Notes: a model not told the origin generated them from the sequence alone. Shown: positions 42,209-50,772, counted from the first letter of the stretch. The stretch: DNA of 64,000 nt from Chryseobacterium sediminis (GCF_008386505.1 NZ_VUNZ01000004.1:1-64000); one strand, 5' to 3'. Numbers and translations are program-made.

Positions 42209-43300
42209 ATGCTTAAATCACTTTTCAATTGGAAAGTTTTACTGAATTTAGTAATAGCCATCGGTGTTTTTGCAGGGTTGGTATGGCTCACATTTCGCTG
42301 GTTGGAACACCATACAAATCATGGTCAGGAAATACCTGTTCCTAATATTGTTAATAAATCTATACATGACGCTGTTAAAATTTTAGATGATACAGGATTG
42401 GAATATGAAGTAGACAGTGCCAACTATAATCCTAAATTCAGACCATTTCAGGTTCTTCAGGTTTATCCTGCACCGGGTTCCCGTGTAAAGGACGGAAGAA
42501 CTGTACACCTTACAGTAAACCCGAGAACATGGGCTCCCATTGCCGTTCCGGATGTTATCAATAAATATTCAGGGCTGGCATTCCAGAGACTGGATCAGGT
42601 GGGTCTTAAAATTGGAGATACCATTTATGAACCAAGTATTCAGAAGGATGCCCTTTTAAGAATTTTATATAAAGGAAATGCGGTAAATCCGGGCGCACGT
42701 TTACCTAGATTCTCCGTTATCGACGTAGTGGTAGGATCAGGTCCTATGAGAAATATTTCCATTCCAAATGTAGTAGGGCTTACGGTAAAAGAAGCGAGAG
42801 CTGTTATTACCAAAAGCATGTTTGAAGTTGGATTGGTAGAGCATGAAGATGGAAGCAAAGACGAATCTGATATTATTTATTATCAGGATCCTGCTTCAGG
42901 AGATGTTCGTGACCAGGGAATGCAGATTGACCTTTGGGCCAGTAAGAAAACTCCGGCAGAATTAAGAGCGAAAATAGAGCAGCTGAATTCTATTTACCGT
43001 ATGAAGGTCGATACTTCACTTCCTCCGGTACGATATGAAGAAGTACATAATGAACCAAGTTATGATGCTCCCGTAGTACCTGCACCGGTACCTAGAAGAG
43101 AAACTCAGAAACCTGAAGTGCCAAAAACTGAAACCCCAAAAACTCAGACTACAACTTCTAAACCTGCAGTTACAGGAACTGAGAAGCCTAAAACCTCTAC
43201 TGTTGCTCCTGCTACAGGACATACAGCTAAACCGGCTGCTTCAACAACGACCCAACAGCCTGCTCAAAAGCCGAAAGCTAAGAAGGTAGTCGTAGAATAA
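42209..43300 (+). CDS. PASTA domain protein, membrane anchored
   Basis: 363 residues from ATG 42209; an in-frame ATG at 42140 precedes the promoter box. A single membrane helix (about 10-30) is followed by three PASTA repeats (about 42-106, 112-181 and 185-252). Each is built around (I/V)PVPNIVNKS-, VPDVINKYS- or IPNVVGLTV-type motifs. A Pro/Thr/Lys-rich, probably disordered tail follows (about 285-363). PASTA domains bind peptidoglycan or beta-lactams in kinases and PBPs; here no kinase or transpeptidase is fused. It stands next to ddl and rluD, an arrangement common in Bacteroidota. Confidence 0.9.
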   Translation: MLKSLFNWKVLLNLVIAIGVFAGLVWLTFRWLEHHTNHGQEIPVPNIVNKSIHDAVKILDDTGLEYEVDSANYNPKFRPFQVLQVYPAPGSRVKDGRTVHLTVNPRTWAPIAVPDVINKYSGLAFQRLDQVGLKIGDTIYEPSIQKDALLRILYKGNAVNPGARLPRFSVIDVVVGSGPMRNISIPNVVGLTVKEARAVITKSMFEVGLVEHEDGSKDESDIIYYQDPASGDVRDQGMQIDLWASKKTPAELRAKIEQLNSIYRMKVDTSLPPVRYEEVHNEPSYDAPVVPAPVPRRETQKPEVPKTETPKTQTTTSKPAVTGTEKPKTSTVAPATGHTAKPAASTTTQQPAQKPKAKKVVVE

Positions 43301-43323
43301 GATCAGATTAATATCAAAAATAC

Positions 43324-43354
43324 AGGCTTCAACTGCAAAATGTTGAGGCCTTTT
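43324..43354 (+). terminator. Weak terminator after the PASTA gene
   Basis: AGGCTTCAAC (43324-43333) pairs with GTTGAGGCCT (43342-43351, one wobble), then TTTT. It precedes the RluD-type gene by about 20 bases. Confidence 0.6.
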
Positions 43355-43373
43355 GTGTAAAAAATATAAAACA

Positions 43374-44447
43374 ATGTCAGAAGATAACGAAGATTTTTTA
43401 GATGAAGAATTATTAGATTCCAACAGTATTGAAAACATCGATATTGACGAGGAAAATAAAGGATTGTATGAACATCTTAATATCACTGTTGACAGTAAAC
43501 AGGAACCATTAAGAATTGATAAGTTCCTTTTGATCTACAGACAGAACTCTTCAAGAAATAAAATTTCACAGACCTGCAGAGCCGGAAACGTTGTAGTGAA
43601 CGGAACTCCTGTAAAACAGAATTACCGTGTAAAACCGGGAGATCAGATTTCGGTACTGCTTACCCATCCTCCAAGAGAGAATGTCATTATCCCGCAGGAT
43701 ATCCCTGTAAATATCATTTATGAAGATGATGACCTTGTAGTAGTGGATAAGGAAGCGGGAATGGTGGTACACCCGGGATTTGGAAACTGGGACGGTACAT
43801 TGGTAAATGCGCTGGCTTTCCATTTTGAAAAGAACGGAGCAAAGTCTGATCTGGACAGAGTAGGACTTGTTCACAGGATTGATAAAGATACCTCCGGACT
43901 GCTGGTGATCGCCAAGAATGAGTATGCATTAAGCTTTCTGGCAAAACAATTCTTCAACAGAACTACTAAAAGACTGTACTGGGCTTTTGTATGGGGAAAT
44001 CCTCAGGATGATGAAGGAACAATCAGAGGTCATATCGGAAGACATCCTAAAAACAGAATGCAGATGTCTGTCTATGAAGACGGCAGCCAGGGGAAACATG
44101 CAGTAACCCATTATAAAGTTCTGGAAAGATTCAAATATATGACATGGGTAGAATGTAAACTTGAGACAGGAAGAACCCATCAGATCAGGGCGCATTTCAG
44201 ACATATAGGTCATACTTTATTTAATGATGAAAGATATGAGGGACATACTCCTTTAAGAGGGGTAAATCTTCCGAAATACAAGCAATTTATTAAAAATGTT
44301 TTTGAAATTTTACCAAGACATGCCCTTCATGCTCATACCCTCGGATTTATACACCCAACGACTAAAAAGGAATTATATTTTGAGAGCCCAATGCCCAAAG
44401 ATATGGCGGATGCTGTAAAAAAATGGAGAAATTATTTGGAAAACTAA
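43374..44447 (+). CDS. RluA family 23S rRNA pseudouridine synthase, RluD-like
   Basis: 357 residues from the inner ATG at 43374, which starts MSEDNEDFLDE; a further in-frame ATG 7 codons upstream is unlikely. An S4 RNA-binding domain (about 45-110) precedes the catalytic domain. The conserved HRIDKDTSGLLV has catalytic D170. Other marks are VDKEAGMVVHPG and the helical C-terminal region with ETGRTHQIRAH. Length and domains fit RluD (pseudouridines 1911/1915/1917 of 23S rRNA); target is inferred. Acidic N-terminal leader of about 40 residues. Confidence 0.93.
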   Translation: MSEDNEDFLDEELLDSNSIENIDIDEENKGLYEHLNITVDSKQEPLRIDKFLLIYRQNSSRNKISQTCRAGNVVVNGTPVKQNYRVKPGDQISVLLTHPPRENVIIPQDIPVNIIYEDDDLVVVDKEAGMVVHPGFGNWDGTLVNALAFHFEKNGAKSDLDRVGLVHRIDKDTSGLLVIAKNEYALSFLAKQFFNRTTKRLYWAFVWGNPQDDEGTIRGHIGRHPKNRMQMSVYEDGSQGKHAVTHYKVLERFKYMTWVECKLETGRTHQIRAHFRHIGHTLFNDERYEGHTPLRGVNLPKYKQFIKNVFEILPRHALHAHTLGFIHPTTKKELYFESPMPKDMADAVKKWRNYLEN

Positions 44448-44467
44448 AAATATATTGAGAATTTTTT

Positions 44468-44475
44468 TATATTTG
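44468..44475 (+). promoter_or_regulatory. -7 promoter box of the PorP/SprF gene
   Basis: TATATTTG, exact. It gives transcript starts close to 44482 and so supports the ATG at 44499 rather than 44481. Confidence 0.5.
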
Positions 44476-44498
44476 TTGAATTGAAATCAAGATTTGTT

Positions 44499-45449
44499 AT
44501 GAGAAAACTATATGCTATCGTATGTTTAGCTCTTTTGTCAAATGCATACAAAGCACAAGAATCACTACCATACTATCAGCAATATCTTTTGGATGGTGAG
44601 TTCCTGTTCAACCCAGCTCAATACGGAAAAACAGATTACGTACAGCTCAACGCCAATTATCAACAACAATTTTCAAAGTTCAACAATTCTCCGAATGTTC
44701 AGTCAATCGGGATTAATGCGAATATCTTTGATAGAGTAGGTGCTGGTATTTCCGTATTTAGAGACAGTAACGGACCTATCTCTGCGGGTGGTATCACGGC
44801 TGGTGCTTCATATTTTATTCCTCTAAGTAGTGAAGGAGACAGAAAAGACCAATTCTCTTTTGGTACAAGTGTTAACTTCTATAACATGAACTTTGATTAT
44901 TCTAAAATTAATACTGAAGAAGGAGGTGACCCGTTATTGAGAGGTGAAGAAAGTAATATCTTCATGGTGTATGCAAACTTCGGTTTGGCTGCTACCTATA
45001 GAGGATTATTCGGGGGTGTTTCCGTAAATGATATCGCATTAAGTAATGATGCTTCTATCGTAAACAACTACGAGCCTTCTCCAATTAAATTCTTCTTAAA
45101 CTTAGGATATAACTGGAATATTGCTGATAATATTACAATTGCACCTTCAGCATTAATCAACCTTAATACAAACTCAACGAGAATGATAGACTGGAACCTT
45201 ATGGCTACATTCTCTAATGATATCAACGCATTCTCTTTCGGGGTAAGCTACAGAACGGTTCAGAACAGATTTGATAATCAGAACCTGAGTATCTCTCCAA
45301 TTGTAAAAGTGAGATTCAACAAATTCATGATCGGAGCAACTTATAACCTTGGAATATCTGATATCCAAAGCTATGGAGGAAACAGCTTCATGATTGGTCT
45401 GGGTTATAACTTTGACAACTTTATTAATGCTAGAGGATTTAGATACTAA
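44499..45449 (+). CDS. PorP/SprF family type IX secretion membrane protein
   Basis: 316 residues from ATG 44499; the inner start gives a better signal peptide (cut near YKAQ) than the one 6 codons upstream. The body is a beta-barrel-like outer-membrane protein. The opening LPYYQQYLLDGEFLFNPAQYG is the PorP/SprF family mark. SprF and PorP help the type IX system secrete adhesins such as SprB. Usually these sit next to a large adhesin gene; here none is near, so this is a single paralogue. It ends in a strong terminator. Confidence 0.87.
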   Translation: MRKLYAIVCLALLSNAYKAQESLPYYQQYLLDGEFLFNPAQYGKTDYVQLNANYQQQFSKFNNSPNVQSIGINANIFDRVGAGISVFRDSNGPISAGGITAGASYFIPLSSEGDRKDQFSFGTSVNFYNMNFDYSKINTEEGGDPLLRGEESNIFMVYANFGLAATYRGLFGGVSVNDIALSNDASIVNNYEPSPIKFFLNLGYNWNIADNITIAPSALINLNTNSTRMIDWNLMATFSNDINAFSFGVSYRTVQNRFDNQNLSISPIVKVRFNKFMIGATYNLGISDIQSYGGNSFMIGLGYNFDNFINARGFRY

Positions 45450-45464
45450 TTAATTTAATTTAAA

Positions 45465-45500
45465 TAAATTTGAGCTCTGAAAAATTTCAGAGCTTTTTTT
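45465..45500 (+). promoter_or_regulatory. hemW promoter box overlapping the PorP/SprF terminator
   Basis: TAAATTTG (45465-45472) is an exact -7 box and touches the terminator stem AGCTCTGAA (45473-45481) / TTCAGAGCT (45486-45494). The T-run reaches 45500 and hemW starts at 45501. Confidence 0.5.
45473..45500 (+). terminator. Terminator after the PorP/SprF gene
   Basis: Stem AGCTCTGAA (45473-45481), loop AAAT, TTCAGAGCT (45486-45494), T-run to 45500. It ends one base before the hemW start codon. Confidence 0.82.
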
Positions 45501-46625
45501 ATGATATATATTCACATTCCGTTCTGTAAACAAAAATGCAGTTATTGTAACTTTCATTTTTCAACTTCCCTGAATTTCAAGGATGAGATGCTTCGTGCAA
45601 TGAAGACAGAACTGTTACTCAGAAAAGATGAATTACAGAACAGAACGCTGAAATCCCTGTATTTTGGTGGGGGAACACCTTCTATTCTTTCCGTAGATGA
45701 AATCAATTCCTTAATTGATGAAGCATTGCGGTATTTCAGTTTTGAAAAAGATATTGAAATCACGCTGGAAGCCAATCCGGATGATCTGGATAAAAGTTTT
45801 TTAAAGCAATTAGCCGGAACACCGGTAAACAGATTGTCTATTGGTACCCAAAGTTTTTTTGAAGAGGATCTAAAGTTAATGAACAGAGCCCATACTGCTT
45901 CAGAGGCAGAAGGTTCCATTAAAAGGGCACAGGATTTTGGTTTTGAAAATCTGAGTATCGATCTGATCTATGGCTCACCCACCTCCAATCTTGAAATCTG
46001 GAAGGAAAACCTGAATAAAACAATAGCACTGGAAGTTCCTCATATTTCGTCCTATGCTCTGACAGTAGAACCCAAAACAGCTTTAGAAAACTGGATATCA
46101 AAAGGAAAAGTAAAAAGTCCGAAAGAAGAAGAACAAAACAGAGAATTTTATTACCTGTCTGACTTTTTAAAAGATAAGGGCTTTGAACATTATGAAGTTT
46201 CCAATTTTGCCAAACAGGGATTCTACTCCCGTCATAATTCTTCCTATTGGAAATACCAGGAATATCTGGGAATAGGACCTTCGGCACATTCTTATAACGG
46301 ATTTGATGTCAGAAGCTGGAATGTGGCTAATAACCAGCAATACATTAAAAAGCTTAATGATAAACTGTTGGCCAAAGAAGAAGAAATTCTTTCTAAGGAA
46401 GATCAGTTCAATGAAATGATCATGATTGGCCTACGTACCATCTGGGGCGTGGATCTTACGAGCTTAAAAAATAAATTTTCAGATAGATTACTTGAACATT
46501 TTCAGACAGAAATCAAAACGAAAATAGAAGAAGGTATTTTAATCATTGAAAACGACCATTTAAAAATCCCTGAGAAACATTGGTTTATGGCAGACGGAAT
46601 TGCTTCAGATTTGTTTATTGTATAA
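45501..46625 (+). CDS. hemW: Radical SAM heme chaperone HemW
   Basis: 374 residues. HemW inserts heme into target proteins; older annotations call it oxygen-independent coproporphyrinogen oxidase. The radical SAM cluster is C9, C13, C16 (CKQKCSYC), typical CxxxCxxC. Other marks: YFGGGTPSIL, EANPDDLD, RLSIGTQSF, DLIYGSP, SSYWKYQEYLGIGPSAHSYNG. Length fits HemW, shorter than HemN. The start codon directly follows the T-run of the previous terminator, so the transcript must begin inside the terminator hairpin or come from read-through. Confidence 0.92.
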   Translation: MIYIHIPFCKQKCSYCNFHFSTSLNFKDEMLRAMKTELLLRKDELQNRTLKSLYFGGGTPSILSVDEINSLIDEALRYFSFEKDIEITLEANPDDLDKSFLKQLAGTPVNRLSIGTQSFFEEDLKLMNRAHTASEAEGSIKRAQDFGFENLSIDLIYGSPTSNLEIWKENLNKTIALEVPHISSYALTVEPKTALENWISKGKVKSPKEEEQNREFYYLSDFLKDKGFEHYEVSNFAKQGFYSRHNSSYWKYQEYLGIGPSAHSYNGFDVRSWNVANNQQYIKKLNDKLLAKEEEILSKEDQFNEMIMIGLRTIWGVDLTSLKNKFSDRLLEHFQTEIKTKIEEGILIIENDHLKIPEKHWFMADGIASDLFIV

Positions 46626-46659
46626 TATTTGTATGTATACGGATATGCCATAAATTCAC

Positions 46660-46667
46660 TATTTTTG
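46660..46667 (+). promoter_or_regulatory. -7 promoter box of murI
   Basis: TATTTTTG, exact, downstream of the TTG at 46629 and 18 bases before the TTG at 46686. Confidence 0.5.
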
Positions 46668-46685
46668 TATAAAATTTCAGTTCAT

Positions 46686-47516
46686 TTGAAAACTAAAAAA
46701 CAAGATTATTCACATCTTTCACCAAGCCAGCCTATCGGAATTTTCGACAGTGGGGTGGGAGGCCTTACCGTTGCCAAAGAAATCAAAAGACTTCTGCCTA
46801 ATGAAGATCTGATTTACTTTGGAGATACAAAGCACCTTCCATACGGAGAAAAATCCAAGGAAGCTATCATTGAATATTCTACAAAGATCACCAATTTTCT
46901 CTTGGAGCAGAACTGTAAAGCGATTGTGATTGCCTGCAATACGGCAACTGCTAATGCTTTGAATGAAGTGATGCAGTCTGTTGCTGGAAAAGTTCCTGTC
47001 ATAGACGTTATCAACCCAGTTGCTGAAAAGGTCTCTTACGAAATCCACAATAATGTAGGCGTTATTGCGACCAAAGCTACCGTAAATTCCGGACTCTATA
47101 AAAAGAGTATCCGAAAGCATAATAAATGGATTAAAGTGGATGAATTGGCAACACCATTGCTGGTTCCTGCTATTGAAGAGGGATTTAAAAACCATCCGAT
47201 TACCCATGCTATTATCTATAATTATTTAAGTAATAGTAAATTAAAGAATATTGAAACATTGATTCTAGGCTGTACCCATTATCCTCTTTTAATTGATGAA
47301 ATCAAACAGTATTACGGAAACAGAGTTCGTGTTATTGACTCTCCGAATATTGTAGCCAATCATCTGAAGATTATTCTGGATAAGTACAATCTTCTAAATG
47401 ATAATAATCCCAAACCGAATTATCACTTCTATCTTTCAGACCTAACCAAGAATTTTGAAAAGATCTCTAAGAAGTTCTTTGGGAAAACAATAGATTTAGA
47501 ATTAAAAGTATTATAA
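46686..47516 (+). CDS. murI: Glutamate racemase
   Basis: 276 residues if started at the TTG at 46686. A more upstream TTG at 46629 is also in frame, but the promoter box lies after it. There is no ATG before the conserved IGIFDSGVGGLTVAKEI, so a TTG start seems required. It makes D-glutamate for peptidoglycan. The two catalytic cysteines are C84 (ACNTATA) and C196 (LGCTHYPLL). Other marks: LPYGEK and the substrate pocket residues in DSGVGG. Length is normal for the family. Confidence 0.93.
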   Translation: MKTKKQDYSHLSPSQPIGIFDSGVGGLTVAKEIKRLLPNEDLIYFGDTKHLPYGEKSKEAIIEYSTKITNFLLEQNCKAIVIACNTATANALNEVMQSVAGKVPVIDVINPVAEKVSYEIHNNVGVIATKATVNSGLYKKSIRKHNKWIKVDELATPLLVPAIEEGFKNHPITHAIIYNYLSNSKLKNIETLILGCTHYPLLIDEIKQYYGNRVRVIDSPNIVANHLKIILDKYNLLNDNNPKPNYHFYLSDLTKNFEKISKKFFGKTIDLELKVL

Positions 47517-47518
47517 AT

Positions 47519-47553
47519 AAAAAAGTCTGCTTCACTATGAGGCAGACTTTTTT
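47519..47553 (+). terminator. Terminator after murI
   Basis: AAAAAAGTCTGC (47519-47530) pairs with GCAGACTTTTTT (47542-47553). Confidence 0.82.
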
Positions 47554-47589
47554 ATTTGTTATATGTTGTCATTACAAAATCATGTTTTT

Positions 47590-47726
47590 AAGGCGCAAAG
47601 ATTTATTTTCGATAAAGCTTTATGCTTCATTTAATTCCCACGGATTCCACAAATCCCACAGATGATAACGCTTTTAGAATTAAAGGGTATCTAAAAATCT
47701 GTGTCCTCTGTGAAATTCGTGGGAAA
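47590..47726. repeat. Inverted-repeat element between murI and nitroreductase
   Basis: Arms at 47634-47663 and 47697-47726 are inverse copies at about 23 of 30 positions (TTCCCACGGATTCCACA against TTCCCACGAATTTCACA). The 12-mer AAGGCGCAAAGA (47590-47601) also occurs in the element at 16738-16915. No ORF. Two repeat families seem joined or nested. Confidence 0.6.
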
Positions 47727-47772
47727 TAATATTCAATTTTATTCGTATTTCTTGTGAAAAAGATCATGAAAA

Positions 47773-48372
47773 TCATGCTTCCACAATCACTTTTTCAGCA
47801 TTCAGTCTTTTCTTTGGATTAAATTGGGGCTGGTTGGCATCTGCTTCATCTCTTTCTCCGATGGCTACGGCAAATAATGTCTCATATTTTTCATTCTTCA
47901 AAATAACATCATATTCTTCAGGTTCAATTCCCTCCATCGGCGTAGAATCTATTCCCATTGCCGCACAGGCAGACAAAAGTACTCCTAAAGATAAATAGAC
48001 CTGATGCCCCAACCATGATTTTATAGCTTCTTCTCCCTTAGGTTTTACCATCGTTCGGTAATAGTTAACAGACCCTTCCGGAAGATTTTCTTCAATTTGC
48101 TTTTCAAAGTTTTCTATGTTTTTGATCACCTGAAAAACAATGACATGGCTGCTATCCAAAACTTTTTCTTTATTAAAATAAGATTTATCACCCAATTGCT
48201 TTTTCAGTTCCGGATCATTCACAAAAATAAAATTCCATGGCTGACTGTTAATTGATGATGGACTTAAATTTAAAATCTCCTGAAGTAATGCAATTTGTTC
48301 TTCACTGATTTTTCCCTGTGGGTTATACTTTTTTACAGTATACCTGTTTTTCATTTTGTCTAAAAAGTTCAT
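47773..48372 (-). CDS. Nitroreductase family protein
   Basis: 199 residues, FMN-dependent NAD(P)H oxidoreductase of the nitroreductase fold. Marks: KYNPQGKISEEQIALLQEIL, NLSPSSINSQPWNFIFVND at the FMN site, and LSLGVLLSACAAMGIDSTPMEG. It would reduce nitro groups, quinones or similar electrophiles. It is divergent from an HxlR regulator gene that shares its control region, so induction by quinone-like or reactive compounds is plausible. Confidence 0.9.
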   Translation of the reverse strand: MNFLDKMKNRYTVKKYNPQGKISEEQIALLQEILNLSPSSINSQPWNFIFVNDPELKKQLGDKSYFNKEKVLDSSHVIVFQVIKNIENFEKQIEENLPEGSVNYYRTMVKPKGEEAIKSWLGHQVYLSLGVLLSACAAMGIDSTPMEGIEPEEYDVILKNEKYETLFAVAIGERDEADANQPQFNPKKRLNAEKVIVEA

Positions 48373-48374
48373 AA

Positions 48375-48456
48375 TTTTATACTATCATTTTTATAGTTAC
48401 AAAATTAATTTAAGTTTATTAACTTTGCAATAACGGTAAAAAAGGATAGTATAAAA
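48375..48456. promoter_or_regulatory. Divergent promoter-operator of nitroreductase and HxlR genes
   Basis: The exact inverse 12-mers TTTTATACTATC (48375-48386) and GATAGTATAAAA (48445-48456) sit next to the two start codons. Between them are TAATTTTG on the minus strand (48400-48407) with TTG 20 bases upstream (48428-48430), and TAACTTTG on the plus strand (48420-48427). The paired arms are candidate HxlR operators for both genes. Confidence 0.7.
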
Positions 48457-48804
48457 ATGTATACAATAGATGATAAAGCGTACCCATGCTGTACCAGTGT
48501 TACCATGAGGTTTATAGGCGGAAAATGGAAGGCTGTGATTTTATTTCACCTGATAGACGGTGCCAAAAGATATAATGAACTAAGAAAAATAATTCCTACC
48601 ATTACAGAAAGAACATTGAGCCTTCAGCTTAAACAGCTGGAGGAAGATGATATTATTGACAGGAAAGTGTTTACAGAAAAACCTCCGTTAATGGTGGAAT
48701 ATACCTTAACGGACTTTGGAAAGACCCTTCTTCCCGTATTGGAAGCAATTACAGATTGGGGAAAAACAGCTCCGGAAAGATCAAAAAAAATAATCAGGAA
48801 TTAA
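48457..48804 (+). CDS. HxlR-type winged-helix regulator
   Basis: 115 residues. It opens with CCTSVTMRFIGGKWKAVILFHL and holds the HxlR winged helix: ERTLSLQLKQLEEDDIIDRKVF and VEYTLTDFGKTLLPVLEAI. HxlR and its relatives sense quinones, formaldehyde or other electrophiles through a conserved cysteine near the N terminus; C12 and C13 are candidates here. It shares an 84-base control region with the nitroreductase gene and probably represses both. Its 3' end overlaps rsmD by 4 bases (convergent). Confidence 0.93.
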   Translation: MYTIDDKAYPCCTSVTMRFIGGKWKAVILFHLIDGAKRYNELRKIIPTITERTLSLQLKQLEEDDIIDRKVFTEKPPLMVEYTLTDFGKTLLPVLEAITDWGKTAPERSKKIIRN

Positions 48805-49373
48805 AGTTCCTGATTATCTTCTTTATTGGGTTCAAAAAAACTGAAACTCACGTTTCCGTATTTTCGGGTATCTATTAGGTTGGGATGTTCAAGCTTCATA
48901 CGGCTTTGATGCTCCACGATAAGAACTCCGTTTTCTTTCAGGTATTTATTATTTAACACCAGAGAAATAAGCTCATAATACTTTTTTTCTTCCATTTCAA
49001 AAGGAGCATCAGAGAAAACAATCTCAAATGACTTTTTATTCCTGAATTTTTTAAGCCAGTCAAATACGTCACCTCTCTGCACATTGATCTGAAGTGCCAT
49101 ATCAAGCTCAGAAGCTGTAGAATTGATAAATGCCGTATGTTTTGGGTTCATTTCTACTGAGGTAACATTCTGACATCCTCTGGAAGCAAATTCAAAGGTA
49201 ATAGAGCCAATTCCTGCAAAAAGATCAAGCACGGAGATCGACTGCATATCGTATTTGTTTTCCAGAATACTGAATAAAGCCTCTTTCGCAAAATCGGTGG
49301 TAGGCCTTACATCAAAGTTCTTCGGGGCGGCAATTTTCTTGGCTTTCCATTTGCCTGATATTATTCTGAACAT
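48801..49373 (-). CDS. rsmD: RsmD-like 16S rRNA methyltransferase
   Basis: 190 residues. Expected to methylate G966 of 16S rRNA. The Rossmann-fold SAM site is VLDLFAGIGSITFEFASRG. The N-terminal strand RIISGKWKAKKIA and RPTTDFAKEALFSIL are RsmD marks. The catalytic motif IV normally reads (N/D)PP(Y/F), but here it is DAPF (in VFSDAPFEMEE), so the first proline is replaced by alanine. Downstream of DUF3822 and Smr genes on the same strand, a layout common in Bacteroidota. Confidence 0.9.
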   Translation of the reverse strand: MFRIISGKWKAKKIAAPKNFDVRPTTDFAKEALFSILENKYDMQSISVLDLFAGIGSITFEFASRGCQNVTSVEMNPKHTAFINSTASELDMALQINVQRGDVFDWLKKFRNKKSFEIVFSDAPFEMEEKKYYELISLVLNNKYLKENGVLIVEHQSRMKLEHPNLIDTRKYGNVSFSFFEPNKEDNQEL

Positions 49374-49455
49374 ATTTTTCTTAGGGTTTAGGTAATAGAT
49401 TATAGGTGGCGGGTAATTATCCGGAATTTAATCGCTATTACCTGCGGCCTGTAAC

Positions 49456-50172
49456 CTAGTTAAGTATAAAATTTTTGTTTGGAATATTGTCAAAAACAAT
49501 TTTCAGGTTTTTAACAAATTTCTGAAGCTCGGAAATGAATGTCTCATTTTCCGTAGTTTCTCCGTAAGCATAAAAGCTGGTTTCGTTAATTCCAAATCCT
49601 ATCTTACTCAATGTAAACATAATGAAGTAAAGAAAATCTACTTCTGAGTTGACATCAAGGTTATTATAAAGGATAATTTTTTTATTGTCAATGGCAAAAA
49701 ACTCACATTGATTGTGATAAAGATTGATGTGAATTTCCTTACTGGTTTTATTATTAATTGAACTTAGAAACTTTTCTCCAGAGAAATTAAAATGAACCGG
49801 TATTGACAGTTCCTTTATTTTTTTATAATAATTTTTCGGGAAAGTATAATAAAACTGAATATTGAATTTTTTGTTGATAGAAAGCATCAGTTCTTCCTTT
49901 TCTCTATCGGTAGGTGCATTGAAGGCAATCAGATCAAATCCTGTATCATGCTCAGAAAAACCTTCAGGCATCAGGGTAAAATGATTAAATGCTGAAATCA
50001 CATGAATTTCGTCATAGCGCTGCTTAATAAGAACTTCGTCCAGTTTTTGCTCAATAAGATTGGCCGGGGTCTCTTCAGTAACGAAATAAGATTTTTCCTC
50101 CAGAATGTTTTTGTTTTTAACAATCTGGCAGATCAATCCGTCTTTGGTAAAAAGTAAATTAAGTACGTTCAT
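49456..50172 (-). CDS. DUF3822 family protein
   Basis: 238 residues, cytoplasmic, no transmembrane segment. It matches the DUF3822 pattern: an ASKHA-like N-terminal part (LLFTKDGLICQIVKN) and a C-terminal part with KKIILYNNLDVNSEVDFLYFIMFTL. The family is found in Bacteroidota, usually next to rsmD as here (82-base gap). Function unknown. Upstream is the Smr gene (18-base gap). Confidence 0.85.
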   Translation of the reverse strand: MNVLNLLFTKDGLICQIVKNKNILEEKSYFVTEETPANLIEQKLDEVLIKQRYDEIHVISAFNHFTLMPEGFSEHDTGFDLIAFNAPTDREKEELMLSINKKFNIQFYYTFPKNYYKKIKELSIPVHFNFSGEKFLSSINNKTSKEIHINLYHNQCEFFAIDNKKIILYNNLDVNSEVDFLYFIMFTLSKIGFGINETSFYAYGETTENETFISELQKFVKNLKIVFDNIPNKNFILN

Positions 50173-50190
50173 ATTTCAATTGCTGCAAAT

Positions 50191-50685
50191 TTAGTGAAAT
50201 TCTACCATTACCGCACCCGATTGATGGTGAAGTATTTCCTTATTATAAAAATCAATATTGACCTGGCTTTCCAATACATCCCGAACCATCCTCTGTAAAG
50301 TCCCGTCACCAATGCCGTGAACAATTTCCAGCCTTTTCAGATTATTTTTTCTGCAAAACTCAATTACTTCAATGAGCTTCTCCTTTTGAATAAACAATCT
50401 TTCAAAACTATCATAGTCATTTGGATTCTTCACCAAATTATGAAAATGCAGGTCTAAAACCAAATGATTTTTCTGGTGTTTCTTAGAAATTATTTTTTTA
50501 GGCTCCGCTTTTCTTACCACCCTGATATTTTCATAAAGATCGGCATCTTTAGGAACCAGTTTTTCTTTTGGATATTGGTGAGTAAAGCCATATTCATCTT
50601 TAAAAACGACAATATTTCCCTTCACGGAGGTGATTACTCCGCTTAAATCTTCATCTACTACCGAAACCTTATCGCCAATTTTCAT
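50191..50685 (-). CDS. Smr domain protein
   Basis: 164 residues. An N-terminal SH3-like stretch (KIGDKVSVVDEDLSGVITSV, about 1-55) precedes the Smr domain (about 85-164), with LDLHFHNL and the signature IVHGIGDGTLQ. The end is HHQSGAVMVEFH. Stand-alone Smr proteins act as endonucleases in DNA repair or RNA surveillance; the role here is not known. First gene of a three-gene group with DUF3822 and rsmD. Confidence 0.88.
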   Translation of the reverse strand: MKIGDKVSVVDEDLSGVITSVKGNIVVFKDEYGFTHQYPKEKLVPKDADLYENIRVVRKAEPKKIISKKHQKNHLVLDLHFHNLVKNPNDYDSFERLFIQKEKLIEVIEFCRKNNLKRLEIVHGIGDGTLQRMVRDVLESQVNIDFYNKEILHHQSGAVMVEFH

Positions 50686-50772
50686 AATTTTTTAGGACTT
50701 GCCTGAACCCATTATTTGTACAAAGGTAGAAAGTAAAATGTATGAAGACAAACTCTCAAATCCTCTTACTTA

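Noticed and set aside
45919..46287. Minus-strand ORF of 122 residues
   Set aside because: Shadow of hemW in the opposite frame.
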